DNA of 64,000 nt from Ferruginibacter sp. (lineage in GTDB: Bacteria > Bacteroidota > Bacteroidia > Chitinophagales > Chitinophagaceae), in the NCBI GenBank assembly GCA_013141115.1, contig JABFRP010000005.1, forward strand, positions 186,001-250,000. The letters run 5' to 3'. Positions 45,807-54,867 of the stretch are shown one piece after another (within the stretch, counting starts at the first letter, position 1; each line of letters opens with the position of its first letter). The position numbers and the translations under genes were made by a program. The notes under the pieces are model-generated. The model ran no database searches, was not told the origin of the DNA, and saw only the letters and a program-made list of their open reading frames with translations.

Positions 45807-47357
45807 ATGTTTTTGGAAAGAAAAAAAATAGTTCAGGTATTGCTATTGATTGTTGTTACAGCAACCTTTTGGGCAGCCTGCAAAAAAAGTAAAGATACAA
45901 CAACAACAATAACAGATGGCAATGCTACTGTTACCTATACAGAAAGTGTTGAAGATTTTGCCAATCCCGAAAGAGGTTTTTTCAGGTTTACTGAAGTGCG
46001 TGCCAGCGCTTATGTGCCATTGGTACAATCGCAGTTACAATTATGGCGTGGTTTAACTACTGCCAATAGTGGCAATTACCAGGTGTACAGCACACTTGTT
46101 TACCGCAATTTTATTATGGATGTATTTAAAAATGCGCCACTCTCTGCAGCTTTTTTGCAAGCCGTAAAAAATGATTTTGATATTGCACGGGCCGCAGGCG
46201 TAAAATTAATTCCACGCTTTGTTTATACCAATACCGTAACAGCGGGCAGTTGCCCCGAGCAATGGATATGTGCTCCATACGGCGATGCACCGAAGAGTAT
46301 TGTATTGCAACACCTGGCACAATTAAAACCTATACTAACCGATGCGGCTGATGTAATTGCTGTGGTGCAAATGGGATTTATAGGTGTGTGGGGCGAAAAC
46401 TATTATACCGATCATTTTGGTGATGCTTCACAAAACGGGCAAGGAAAATTATTGGATAATAACTGGCTCGACAGGAATGCAGTAATAGCGGCATTACTTG
46501 ATGCAGTACCTAAAGACAGAATGATACAAGTTCGTTTGCCGCAAATGAAACAGCGCTTTGTGTATGGTGTTAATGCCACAGTAAATAATGCACTGGCCAT
46601 TACGGAATCCGAAGCGTTCAGTGGTTTGGATAAGGCCAGAATAGGTTTTCATAATGATTGTTTTTTAGCCGGTACAGATGATTACGGTACTTATGAAGAT
46701 ATGGGCAACTCTTCCACACCAAGGCAATCTGCAAATACGGTATTGAGAAATTTTACCAAAGCAGATAGCAAATATGTAGCTGTTGGTGGCGAAACATGTG
46801 ATGATACTTACAGTCCGCAAAACGATTGCGAACCCGCCGGTATGGCCGAAACAGAAATGGCCGCATACCATTACAGTTTTTTAAACTGTGCATACAACAA
46901 TGCTGTAAACAACGATTGGCAAACCAATGGTTGTATGCTTAATATCCGCAAAAAATTAGGTTACCGTTTTGTATTAAAAGAAATGGGGTATCCTAAAGAA
47001 ATAAAATCGGGCAGTAGTTTGCCACTAAGTTTAACGGTGAATAACATTGGCTATGCTTCTCCTTTTAATGAAAGACCAGTAAAATTAATTTTAAAGAATA
47101 GTGGCACAGGGCAGGAGATTATTTATGCTTTAAATACCGACATTCGTAAATGGTTTAGCGGCACTACAAAAATTGAAACCTCTGTAACAACAGATGCTTC
47201 GTTAACCGCAGGGGTATATGATATGTATTTATTTATGCCGGATAAATATGCTTCCATTGCGGCTAAACCTGAGTATGCCATACAGCTTGCCAACACAGGT
47301 GTGTGGGATGCTGCAACAGGATATAATAAACTGTTGGCAAAACTTAAAGTAAATTGA
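45807..47357 (+). CDS. DUF4874/DUF4832 lipoprotein, paralogue of the preceding gene
   Basis: This is a 516-residue tandem paralogue of the preceding gene. It is a lipoprotein (FWAAC, Cys25), whereas the first copy has an ordinary signal peptide, so the two probably act in different places. The same landmarks appear: FANPERGFF (residues 51-59), GFIGVWGENYY (Glu197), RMIQVRLPQMKQRFVYG, GFHNDCFLAG and GGETCDD. The C-terminal DUF4832 half keeps VNNIGYASPFNERPVK. The gap of 23 bases suggests one transcript with the preceding gene, ended by a strong hairpin. Confidence 0.75.
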   Translation: MFLERKKIVQVLLLIVVTATFWAACKKSKDTTTTITDGNATVTYTESVEDFANPERGFFRFTEVRASAYVPLVQSQLQLWRGLTTANSGNYQVYSTLVYRNFIMDVFKNAPLSAAFLQAVKNDFDIARAAGVKLIPRFVYTNTVTAGSCPEQWICAPYGDAPKSIVLQHLAQLKPILTDAADVIAVVQMGFIGVWGENYYTDHFGDASQNGQGKLLDNNWLDRNAVIAALLDAVPKDRMIQVRLPQMKQRFVYGVNATVNNALAITESEAFSGLDKARIGFHNDCFLAGTDDYGTYEDMGNSSTPRQSANTVLRNFTKADSKYVAVGGETCDDTYSPQNDCEPAGMAETEMAAYHYSFLNCAYNNAVNNDWQTNGCMLNIRKKLGYRFVLKEMGYPKEIKSGSSLPLSLTVNNIGYASPFNERPVKLILKNSGTGQEIIYALNTDIRKWFSGTTKIETSVTTDASLTAGVYDMYLFMPDKYASIAAKPEYAIQLANTGVWDAATGYNKLLAKLKVN

Positions 47358-47379
47358 TCTTAAAACACTATATGCCTGA

Positions 47380-47411
47380 AAAAAATAACTGCAGCAATGC
47401 AGTTATTTTTT
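47380..47411 (+). terminator. Strong terminator after the DUF4832 pair
   Basis: A perfect 14-bp stem (aaaaaataactgca and tgcagttatttttt) with a GCAA tetraloop, followed by T residues, 23 bases after the second DUF4832 stop codon. Confidence 0.9.
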
Positions 47412-47559
47412 TACTGGTAAATGAGGGTAATGAGTTGCAGTTTTCATTAAAAAGTATAAGTGTTTCAACGTTTTATTTTCTACCTGTTGTAATAACTAAT
47501 ACAGGCTTTTCAATTATAAGGCATGTTTTTGCGTTTTTAATATTTTAATTTAAAACTTA

Positions 47560-47594
47560 TGCAAACGTTTTACCTGAAAAAGCAAACGCTTGCA
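47560..47594 (+). promoter_or_regulatory. Two LacI-type operators before susC
   Basis: Operators 47560-47573 (tgcaaacgttttac) and 47581-47594 (agcaaacgcttgca), 21 bases apart start to start, precede the SusC gene by about 175 bases. No clear TAnnTTTG box stands 24 bases after either, unlike at the other controlled genes. The intergenic stretch 47358-47768 otherwise holds only the terminator and AT-rich sequence. Confidence 0.65.
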
Positions 47595-47768
47595 TAGCTA
47601 AAAACCAACACTGTAGCAGCTTAGGCATTTTGCCATGTTTAAATAAATGTGGAAATTAGCATTATCAAATTATTAACTGTTCTGTACTTTAAGAAGTCTC
47701 GTTTTGTTTTAAAAATACAATTGCTAACTATTTCATCTCTTAATAAGTAAAACCAAAAATAAATTGCT

Positions 47769-50700
47769 ATGAGGTTCATTAAAAAAAATCTATTGCTCCT
47801 GTCGCTGTTGCTTATAGGGATAGGGCTAAAGGCACAGCAACGTACTATAACAGGTACAGTAACCAGCGATGTAGATGGAAAAGCGCTTTCGGGTGTAAGT
47901 GTAATTATTAAAGGAGCTGGCGGCGGTGTTACTACTGCTGCAAACGGTGCATACAGTATTAAAGTGCCTGCCGGAAATGTGTCGCTGCTTTTTTCTTTTG
48001 TAGGTTATACAAGCCAGGAAGTGGTATTGAAAAATCAGGATGCAGTTGATGTGGTACTGGTGGCAGAAAATAAATCGCTGGATGATGTGGTGGTGATTGG
48101 TTATGGTACGCAAAGAAAAAGAGATCTAACTGGTGCGGTATCATCTGTAAAAGCAAAAGACCTTGTAATTTCTTCGGGGCCGGAAGTGGGTAACATGCTA
48201 AAAGGAAAAGTGGCTGGTCTTACCATCAGGCAAAACAGTGCTCAACCAGGTGGTGGGTTAGATATATTAGTAAGAGGTGCTGGTTCTGTTAATGCAAGCA
48301 ATGCTCCGTTATTTGTTGTAGATGGTTTTCCAATTAGTGATTTGCAGCAACCAGAAAGTGGTGGCAGATATCAATCAGGTAGCCAAAGTATTTTAAACTC
48401 TTTTAACCCTAATGATATTGAATCTATAGAGGTATTGAAAGATGCAAGTGCTACTTCAATTTACGGATCAAGAGCTGCAAACGGCGTAATTTTAATTACT
48501 ACTAAAAGAGGCAGCGAAGGTGCTGTAAAAGTTCAATACTCCAATAATTTCTCTGTTCAAAAATATAAAAATCCATTTGATGTATTACCGTTGAATGAAT
48601 GGATGCAGGTACACAACGAAGCAGGATTTGAGCAATGGCAGTTTGATAATAACGTTTTTCCTTACGGCACCACAACACAAGCGCAAGCGGAAGCTCTTGC
48701 AGGTCCTTATAAAAAATCATATACTCAAAATGCTATTAGTAATGTAGGCAGAGGTACAGACTGGTTTGATCTTGTAACCCGTGATGGTGCTACCGCACAG
48801 CATAATATCAGTATGTCTGGCGGTACGAAATACACCAAATATCTTTTGTCAGGAAACTATTATGATCAAAAGGGTATTGTTAAAAATTCTGGTTTAAAAA
48901 GATATTCTGTCAGGGCAAATATTGATCAGGAGTTGAGTAAATATGTAAAGGTGGGTTTAAATTTAACTGCCAGCAGAATAGATAATTTAAATGCACAATT
49001 GGGCGGAGATCAATTTGAAAATTCCGGTATAATAAGAGCTGCAATACAGCAGGGGCCGCATATAACAGCCATAGAAGATGATGGCAGCTATCCTTTAAAT
49101 CCAAAATTAGCATTGCAGCCCAACCCATATTCTTTGCTAACCATTAGCGATGAAGGACGGATAGAGAGAATGCTGGCAAACTTTTTTGTAGATATTAAAC
49201 CAATAAAAGATTTAATCATACGATTAAAAGCAGGTATGGACAGAGGTTATTCAAAACGCCAGAGTTATTTACCCACTACCACTTTACATGGTGCTTTAGA
49301 GCATGGCAGGGCATTTGTATCTAATACTGATAAAGATGATTATTTATTAGAAGCCACTGCCAACTACAGCAAAACACTTTTTACTGCTCATAAATTTGAT
49401 GTGCTGGCAGGTGTGTCTCAGCAAAAATTTATCAACAGGTTTAGCAGTGCAGGCGCTACAGGTTTTATTACAGATGCTTTTTTATGGAATAACCTTGGAG
49501 CAGGAAGCATTCAGCTGCCAACAAATTCTGCCGGTTCAAAAAACCTGATCGCTTCTTATTTTGGAAGATTGAACTATAGTTATAAAGGCAAATATTTATT
49601 TACAGCTACGGTTCGTACAGATGGTGCCAGTGTTTTTGCAGCCAACAATAAGTGGGGTACATTCCCTTCTGCTGCAGTTGCCTGGAATGTGGCTGAAGAA
49701 CCATTTTTTGAAAAATTTAAAAGTACTGTTTCGCAGCTTAAATTTCGCATCAGTTATGGGCAAACAGGTAATGCTACCATTAACAGTAATGCGTTTGCAG
49801 CATACAGTGCATTTCCCGCATGGTTGTCGGGTAGCGATGCAAGACTGATAGGGGTTGCGCTATCAAGATTGGAAAATCCTGATCTGAAATGGGAAACTAC
49901 CACAGGAACAAATTTTGGTTTAGACTTCTCTTTATTTAACGGCAAAGTAGATGGTTCTGTAGAGGTGTTTAATAATGTGATATCAGATTTATTAGCTACA
50001 AAATCACTTAACTCTTATCAGCAGATCAACAGTATTATTGCAAATGTTGGAAAAACACAAAGCAGAGGATTTGAAATTAGTATTAACACCCGAAATATTC
50101 AAACTACCGATTTTCAGTGGAGAACACAGTTTGCATTATCCCGCTATAAAGATAATTGGAAAGAAAGGGCACCGGACTGGAAGCCTAATATTTACGAAAG
50201 CGAAAACGATCCGATAAGGGCAAGGTATAGCCGCATAGCTGATGGTATTTTACAAATTGGTGAAACAGCGCCTGCATCGCAACCATTGCTTAAACCCGGT
50301 ATGATAAAAATTAAAGACATTGATGGTTTTGCAAGAGATGGCGGCGGTAACCCTGCAGTAGATGCCAACGGAAGATTTATTAAACTGGGTAAACCTGATG
50401 GTATGATTGATGATGCAGATACCAAACTAATGGGCACTTTCGACCCCAGTTGCATGGCAGGTATCACCAACATCATTACCTATAAAAACTTTTCACTCAA
50501 TTTTGATTTTAACGCCTTGTTTGGTCGCCGCATGGCAGATCCTAATTATACAGCTTATGGTATTAGTGCTTATGGTGTTTATTCAAACGGGTACAATGTT
50601 TTACGTTCAGTAAAAGACAGGTGGACACCCACCAATCCATCTACCACACAACCAAGTTCCTTCTGGGGTTTCTCGCCTTATAGTGTAGGCGATTTCTTTG

Positions 50701-50921
50701 AGGAAGATGCCTGGTTTATAAGGTTGCAGAATGTTTCATTAGGGTACAATATCCCTGGTAAATTAGTTAAAAACATTTTCAGCTCTGCAAGAGTACATGT
50801 GGATGCACAAAATCTGTTTGTGATCAGCCCTTATAATGGTGTTGATCCCGAAACAGATTCCTACACTGCTGCATACCCCTATATCAGAACATTTACCGTT
50901 GGGCTAAACCTTAACTTTTAA
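47769..50921 (+). CDS. susC: SusC/RagA-family TonB-linked outer-membrane protein
   Basis: This 1050-residue protein has a signal peptide (LLSLLLIGIGLKAQ), a carboxypeptidase-regulatory-like domain (residues about 23-100: RTITGTVTSDVDGKALSGVS), and the plug with VVIGYGTQRKRDLTGAV. The SusC signature continues with LVRGAGSVNASNAPLFVVDGFP and IEVLKDASATSIYGSRAANGVILITTK, then a 22-strand barrel ending RTFTVGLNLNF. It imports oligosaccharides across the outer membrane with its SusD partner and TonB energy. It is followed after 23 bases by susD and preceded by two LacI-type operators. Confidence 0.96.
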   Translation: MRFIKKNLLLLSLLLIGIGLKAQQRTITGTVTSDVDGKALSGVSVIIKGAGGGVTTAANGAYSIKVPAGNVSLLFSFVGYTSQEVVLKNQDAVDVVLVAENKSLDDVVVIGYGTQRKRDLTGAVSSVKAKDLVISSGPEVGNMLKGKVAGLTIRQNSAQPGGGLDILVRGAGSVNASNAPLFVVDGFPISDLQQPESGGRYQSGSQSILNSFNPNDIESIEVLKDASATSIYGSRAANGVILITTKRGSEGAVKVQYSNNFSVQKYKNPFDVLPLNEWMQVHNEAGFEQWQFDNNVFPYGTTTQAQAEALAGPYKKSYTQNAISNVGRGTDWFDLVTRDGATAQHNISMSGGTKYTKYLLSGNYYDQKGIVKNSGLKRYSVRANIDQELSKYVKVGLNLTASRIDNLNAQLGGDQFENSGIIRAAIQQGPHITAIEDDGSYPLNPKLALQPNPYSLLTISDEGRIERMLANFFVDIKPIKDLIIRLKAGMDRGYSKRQSYLPTTTLHGALEHGRAFVSNTDKDDYLLEATANYSKTLFTAHKFDVLAGVSQQKFINRFSSAGATGFITDAFLWNNLGAGSIQLPTNSAGSKNLIASYFGRLNYSYKGKYLFTATVRTDGASVFAANNKWGTFPSAAVAWNVAEEPFFEKFKSTVSQLKFRISYGQTGNATINSNAFAAYSAFPAWLSGSDARLIGVALSRLENPDLKWETTTGTNFGLDFSLFNGKVDGSVEVFNNVISDLLATKSLNSYQQINSIIANVGKTQSRGFEISINTRNIQTTDFQWRTQFALSRYKDNWKERAPDWKPNIYESENDPIRARYSRIADGILQIGETAPASQPLLKPGMIKIKDIDGFARDGGGNPAVDANGRFIKLGKPDGMIDDADTKLMGTFDPSCMAGITNIITYKNFSLNFDFNALFGRRMADPNYTAYGISAYGVYSNGYNVLRSVKDRWTPTNPSTTQPSSFWGFSPYSVGDFFEEDAWFIRLQNVSLGYNIPGKLVKNIFSSARVHVDAQNLFVISPYNGVDPETDSYTAAYPYIRTFTVGLNLNF

Positions 50922-50944
50922 TTTTTATGCTAAAAAATAAAATT

Positions 50945-52408
50945 ATGAAACGCTATAAAATACTATTATTTCTTCCACTACTGTTACTGATCAACAGTTG
51001 CACTAAAGACCTGAATCCTGTTGATTATTCAGAGATCAATCCAAATATATTTCCTAAATCAGCCTCGGATCTTGATGCAATGGTAAACGCAGCTTATTAT
51101 CCGCTTAGAGGAGCCTGGTTTGATGGTATTTTTTCTACTTCAGAAAGAGGTGTAATGTTTTTGAGCGATGCCACAACAGAAATTTTGCATGGAAAATATG
51201 GCGACCAGCAAACTGCTTCATTACAAAATTATAAATCGAGTGATGGATTATTTACAAGGTACTATGATGATTTTTATAACAAGATCAGCAGCATGACCAT
51301 AACCATCGATCTCATTCAAAGATCAACTGTAAGCGAAGAACTGAAGAAAAAAGCTGTTGCCCAGGTGCGTTGTGCAAGAGGTTTACTGGCTTATACTTTG
51401 TTTGATTTGTACGGACCACTGGTTATAGCACCGTTAGATATTTTGAAAAATCCATTAAAGGAAGCACCATTAGCAAGATTGAGCAATGCAGAAATGATAG
51501 CTTTTATTGAAACCGATCTTGAAGCTGCGGCAGTTGACCTGCCTTTACCACAAGATGGTGAATATGGAAGATTTAATAAAGCGCTGGCAAAAATGATCAA
51601 CATACGCCTGCAATTACACGAAAAAAAATGGGCTAAAGTAAAAACACTATGCGATGAAATTATTGCCTTCAATGCATATTCTTTAGATGCTGATTATGCC
51701 GCTATGTGGGATTTAGATGGTGCAAAAAACAGCCATGAAGTAATTTGGGCAATACCATGCGACTATGCAGGCACCAGCGAAAACCAATGGCAGTTAATGG
51801 TGTTGCCTGCAGTGTATGCACCTAAAGGTGGATTTGGTACAATTACCAGTACATGGTGGTTTTACGACAGGTTTGAAGCTGCTGATAAAAGAAAACAAAT
51901 GCTGATAACACAGTTTACAGGAACTGATGGTATTACTTATAACAGGTCTAGCCCGGGTGGTATTTTGGATTGGGGGCCTATAGCATTAAAGATGAACCCC
52001 GATGCAAACAGAACAACCGGTTTATCAACAGTAGATATTGTGATGTACCGGTATGCAGATGTATTGTTGTCTAAAGCAGAAGCTATTGCTAATGCAGGTA
52101 CACCTAATGCCGAAGCTATGGAGCTGGTGAATGTAGTAAGAAGAAGAGCAGGGTTGGCCGATAAGTTATTATCCAATTACAGTTCGCTTACTGCATTTAA
52201 TGATTTGATATTATTGGAACGTAGTCATGAGTTTTGGTGTGAGAACGGGCAGTACAGAGCCGACCTTATTCGTCATGGAAAATTTATTACCCGTTGCCAG
52301 GAAGTGCATGCATCAACATTTACGGGGCCTAACAAAGTGGTATATCCTTTTTCATTAAAAGCAGTTAGTGAGGGTAAAGGAAAGTTCATTCAAAACCCGG
52401 GATACTAA
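50945..52408 (+). CDS. susD: SusD/RagB-family outer-membrane glycan-binding lipoprotein
   Basis: This is a 487-residue lipoprotein. An ATG at 50927 would add six residues, but the signal peptide begins properly at MKRYKILLF (50945), with lipobox LLINSC. The SusD features are all there: an N-terminal DLNPVDYSEINPNIF stretch, TPR-like helices (residues about 80-200), and the C-terminal family ending with LLSKAEAIANAG and VRRRAGL. It binds oligosaccharide at the cell surface and closes the SusC pore. It forms an operon with susC. Confidence 0.93.
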   Translation: MKRYKILLFLPLLLLINSCTKDLNPVDYSEINPNIFPKSASDLDAMVNAAYYPLRGAWFDGIFSTSERGVMFLSDATTEILHGKYGDQQTASLQNYKSSDGLFTRYYDDFYNKISSMTITIDLIQRSTVSEELKKKAVAQVRCARGLLAYTLFDLYGPLVIAPLDILKNPLKEAPLARLSNAEMIAFIETDLEAAAVDLPLPQDGEYGRFNKALAKMINIRLQLHEKKWAKVKTLCDEIIAFNAYSLDADYAAMWDLDGAKNSHEVIWAIPCDYAGTSENQWQLMVLPAVYAPKGGFGTITSTWWFYDRFEAADKRKQMLITQFTGTDGITYNRSSPGGILDWGPIALKMNPDANRTTGLSTVDIVMYRYADVLLSKAEAIANAGTPNAEAMELVNVVRRRAGLADKLLSNYSSLTAFNDLILLERSHEFWCENGQYRADLIRHGKFITRCQEVHASTFTGPNKVVYPFSLKAVSEGKGKFIQNPGY

Positions 52409-52479
52409 CTAAAGGTTGCCAACCTTTAGTTAAGCTGCTACTTATAAGGCATACAGTTTTAAGGTTGGCAACCTTAAAA
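52406..52479. repeat. Pair of palindromic 'aaaggttgccaaccttt' elements
   Basis: A 12-bp-arm palindrome at 52406-52432 (loop gcc) starts on the SusD stop codon, and a second with 11-base arms lies at 52457-52479. Their cores, aaggttgccaacctt and aaggttggcaacctt, are related but inverted in orientation. They may act as a terminator or mRNA-stabilising hairpin pair between susD and the PKD gene; the same style of palindrome is a likely dispersed repeat. Confidence 0.6.
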
Positions 52480-52518
52480 ATTTTAACAGGGCTATTCTAA
52501 AAAATTAAAAATAAAAGT

Positions 52519-53376
52519 ATGAAAAGAAATACCATTTATTTATTTGCTGCGCTTTTAATTATGCTCAGTGCTTCTTCTTGCAAAAAAGATAATGCAGGAA
52601 GCGGTTTAAAAGCAGTATTCAGTTATGTGGCCGATGGATATAAAGTTAATTTCACTAATTTTTCAACTGGCGCAACAGAGTACAGTTGGGATTTTGGAGA
52701 TGGAACCGGCGTAGGTTCTACCAGTAAAACGCCACAACATATTTTTACAAAAAAAGGAGACTTCCTGGTCTCTCTTACAGCAAAAAATGGTGCCGAAACA
52801 AGTGTGTTTAAGGATACCGTTAGCATCATTGGCCCTAATATTAAAATTGACGGTGACTATAGTGATTGGCAATATGTACCCTACACTTATCAAAATGATG
52901 CAGCTTATGTAAGTAGTGTACGTTCTGTTAAAGCATTTGCTTCTGCCGATGCAATATATATTAATCTTGAAGGCGATGCCAATATGAAAATGGAGATCAT
53001 TGATATTTATATGGATGCCGATAACAATCCTGCAACAGGATTTAATACCTGGTATTATCCACTTCATTCAGGTGCTGATTTTTTGCTGGAAGGAAGCCCG
53101 GTTGGGGGATGGGGAGATGTATTTGTACATTCAGGCCCGCAAACTGCATTTTCGTGGACGCCGGTTGCCGCATTTGCTGATGCAATGAAATTTTCGGCTT
53201 TATCAACAGTTGGAGGAAAAAATGTAATTGAATTTTCAATTAAAAGATCGGTACTTGGTACAACAAGAAACTTCATTCATTTCGGCCTGGTAGAATCCAA
53301 TTCGGGTTGGGCAGAAGTGGGGCAAATATCCGAAGCTAAAACTGCTACTTCAAAATTCATCGTTGTTCCGTTATAA
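52519..53376 (+). CDS. PKD-domain surface lipoprotein, candidate glycan-binding partner of SusCD
   Basis: This 285-residue lipoprotein (LSASSC, Cys21) has a PKD domain at residues about 32-110 (FSYVADGYKVNFTNFSTGATEYSWDFGDGTG). A beta-sandwich domain then begins PNIKIDGDYSDWQYVPY and has an IYMDADNNPATGFN strand, resembling the family-9-type carbohydrate-binding modules and DOMON-like domains. The position directly after susD is where surface glycan-binding proteins are usually encoded. It is probably anchored at the outer membrane. The ligand is inferred, not shown. Confidence 0.8.
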   Translation: MKRNTIYLFAALLIMLSASSCKKDNAGSGLKAVFSYVADGYKVNFTNFSTGATEYSWDFGDGTGVGSTSKTPQHIFTKKGDFLVSLTAKNGAETSVFKDTVSIIGPNIKIDGDYSDWQYVPYTYQNDAAYVSSVRSVKAFASADAIYINLEGDANMKMEIIDIYMDADNNPATGFNTWYYPLHSGADFLLEGSPVGGWGDVFVHSGPQTAFSWTPVAAFADAMKFSALSTVGGKNVIEFSIKRSVLGTTRNFIHFGLVESNSGWAEVGQISEAKTATSKFIVVPL

Positions 53377-53490
53377 TTTTTTAGCAGAGCATGCAATCAG
53401 TTATAAAAGGGGTGTACATTCCTAACGCCCCTTTATTTTTAACATCATTAATAACCAAACCAGGTGAAAGTGAAAGACGGAACAGAAAAC

Positions 53491-54552
53491 ATGACTACAG
53501 ATACAATTGTAGCGGGATCAAAAAAATCGGCTTCTTCAATAAACTTACATACTATTGAAAATGGTAATGGTACAAGGCTTGTTGTATCAGATTTAGGCGC
53601 CGCTGTAGTGTCTTTATTTGTAAAAGATACCAATGGTAATTTTAAAGATGTGGTATTAGGTTATGATACGCCTTCGGATTATCAGAATGATGAATTTTAT
53701 TTAGGCACCGTGGTAGGGCGATATGCAAACCGTGTTGCAGGTGGTACAGTAGTGCTGGATAACGCAACCTATAAACTGCATTTAAGAGAAGGTGGTTATC
53801 ATTTGCATGGCGGCCTGGAAGGATTTAATAAAAAAACATTTCAGGCAGTATCTTTTAAAAGTAAAGATAAGGGAGGGGTTATTTTTAAATATACCAGCCC
53901 TCATTTGGAAGAAGGTTTCCCCGGCGAATTACAACTTGAAGTAATGTACACACTGGATGATGATGATGTGTGGAGCATCGAATACAAAGCAGTTTCTAAT
54001 AAAACCACGCTGGTAAATTTTACACAGCATACCTATTTTAATTTATCCGGTAATCCTGCAAATACAATTGATGATCATGAATTAAAACTATTAAGCCAGT
54101 ATTATCTTCCGGTAAATAAATTGCAGGTACCCACCGGTGAAATAGCTAATGTAAACGGAACGCCATTTGATTTTAAGAGTTTTAAAAAAATAGGACAGGA
54201 TATTCTGCAGCATAATGAGCAGTTGCAATTGAGTAATGGCTACGATCATAGTTTTGTGTTAGAAAAACAATATACCCCCATTTTAAAACATGCTGCTATT
54301 GTAAAAGAACCAGTTTTCGGAATAATAATGGATGTGTACACTACCGAACCGGCCGTGCATTTATATACCGGCAATTTTTTAGATAATGTAAAAGGTAAAA
54401 ACGGAATACTTTATAATAAACGTTCCGCATTTTGCTTAGAAACACAACATTTTCCCGATGCCCCCAATCATCCTCATTTTCCCTCCACTATTTTAAAAGC
54501 AGGAGAGCAGTTTTACAGTAAAACTATTTTTAAATTTTCGGTTACTAAATAA
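53491..54552 (+). CDS. galM: Aldose 1-epimerase (galactose mutarotase)
   Basis: The ATG at 53491 gives 353 residues (a GTG nine codons upstream at 53464 would give 362). The GalM signature is present: LGYDTPSDYQND, VGRYANRVAGG, LHLREGGYHLHGG (active-site His), FTQHTYFNLSG (His), and the C-terminal Glu in FCLETQHFPDAPN. It interconverts alpha and beta anomers of aldoses. In this place it would speed use of the reducing-end sugar released by the locus. It is probably co-transcribed with the susC-susD-PKD genes. Confidence 0.92.
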   Translation: MTTDTIVAGSKKSASSINLHTIENGNGTRLVVSDLGAAVVSLFVKDTNGNFKDVVLGYDTPSDYQNDEFYLGTVVGRYANRVAGGTVVLDNATYKLHLREGGYHLHGGLEGFNKKTFQAVSFKSKDKGGVIFKYTSPHLEEGFPGELQLEVMYTLDDDDVWSIEYKAVSNKTTLVNFTQHTYFNLSGNPANTIDDHELKLLSQYYLPVNKLQVPTGEIANVNGTPFDFKSFKKIGQDILQHNEQLQLSNGYDHSFVLEKQYTPILKHAAIVKEPVFGIIMDVYTTEPAVHLYTGNFLDNVKGKNGILYNKRSAFCLETQHFPDAPNHPHFPSTILKAGEQFYSKTIFKFSVTK

Positions 54553-54867
54553 AGCTGATGATATAAGCTACTTTGGTTCCGAAGCCATGGAAATGGTATG
54601 CTACTCATTCTTTTTTTAGTTGTGATCCCAATTTAAAAGTTCCTCGAATTTTTTTGCTTACCGCTGTTGCAGTCATTGTTCCTGTTTCAACCTTTTTTGC
54701 ACAGGTATTATGTGTAACGCTATTGTTATGTGCAGACAAATTCGGCTTGTTTGCATATTATTTCCGTCAATACAAGAATAAAGTAAGTTCTTTGACTTAT
54801 GACAACAGATATACATCCACAGGTGCAGACCATCAGGCAATATTTTGAACTGATCTTAAAAAATGCC
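54553..54867. other. Intergenic region, no supported gene
   Basis: 315 bases between galM and the esterase gene. A 91-codon frame (54573-54848) with a hydrophobic stretch resembling a signal peptide (LLTAVAVIVPVSTFFAQ) is present, but it has no recognisable continuation. It may be the remnant of an exported protein gene. I see no clear promoter or hairpin. Confidence 0.3.

Noticed and set aside
47354..47548. 64-codon frame after the second DUF4832 gene
   Set aside because: It contains the perfect terminator hairpin and overlaps the preceding stop.
54573..54848. 91-codon frame before the esterase
   Set aside because: It has only a signal-like stretch and no continuation; listed as part of the intergenic region.
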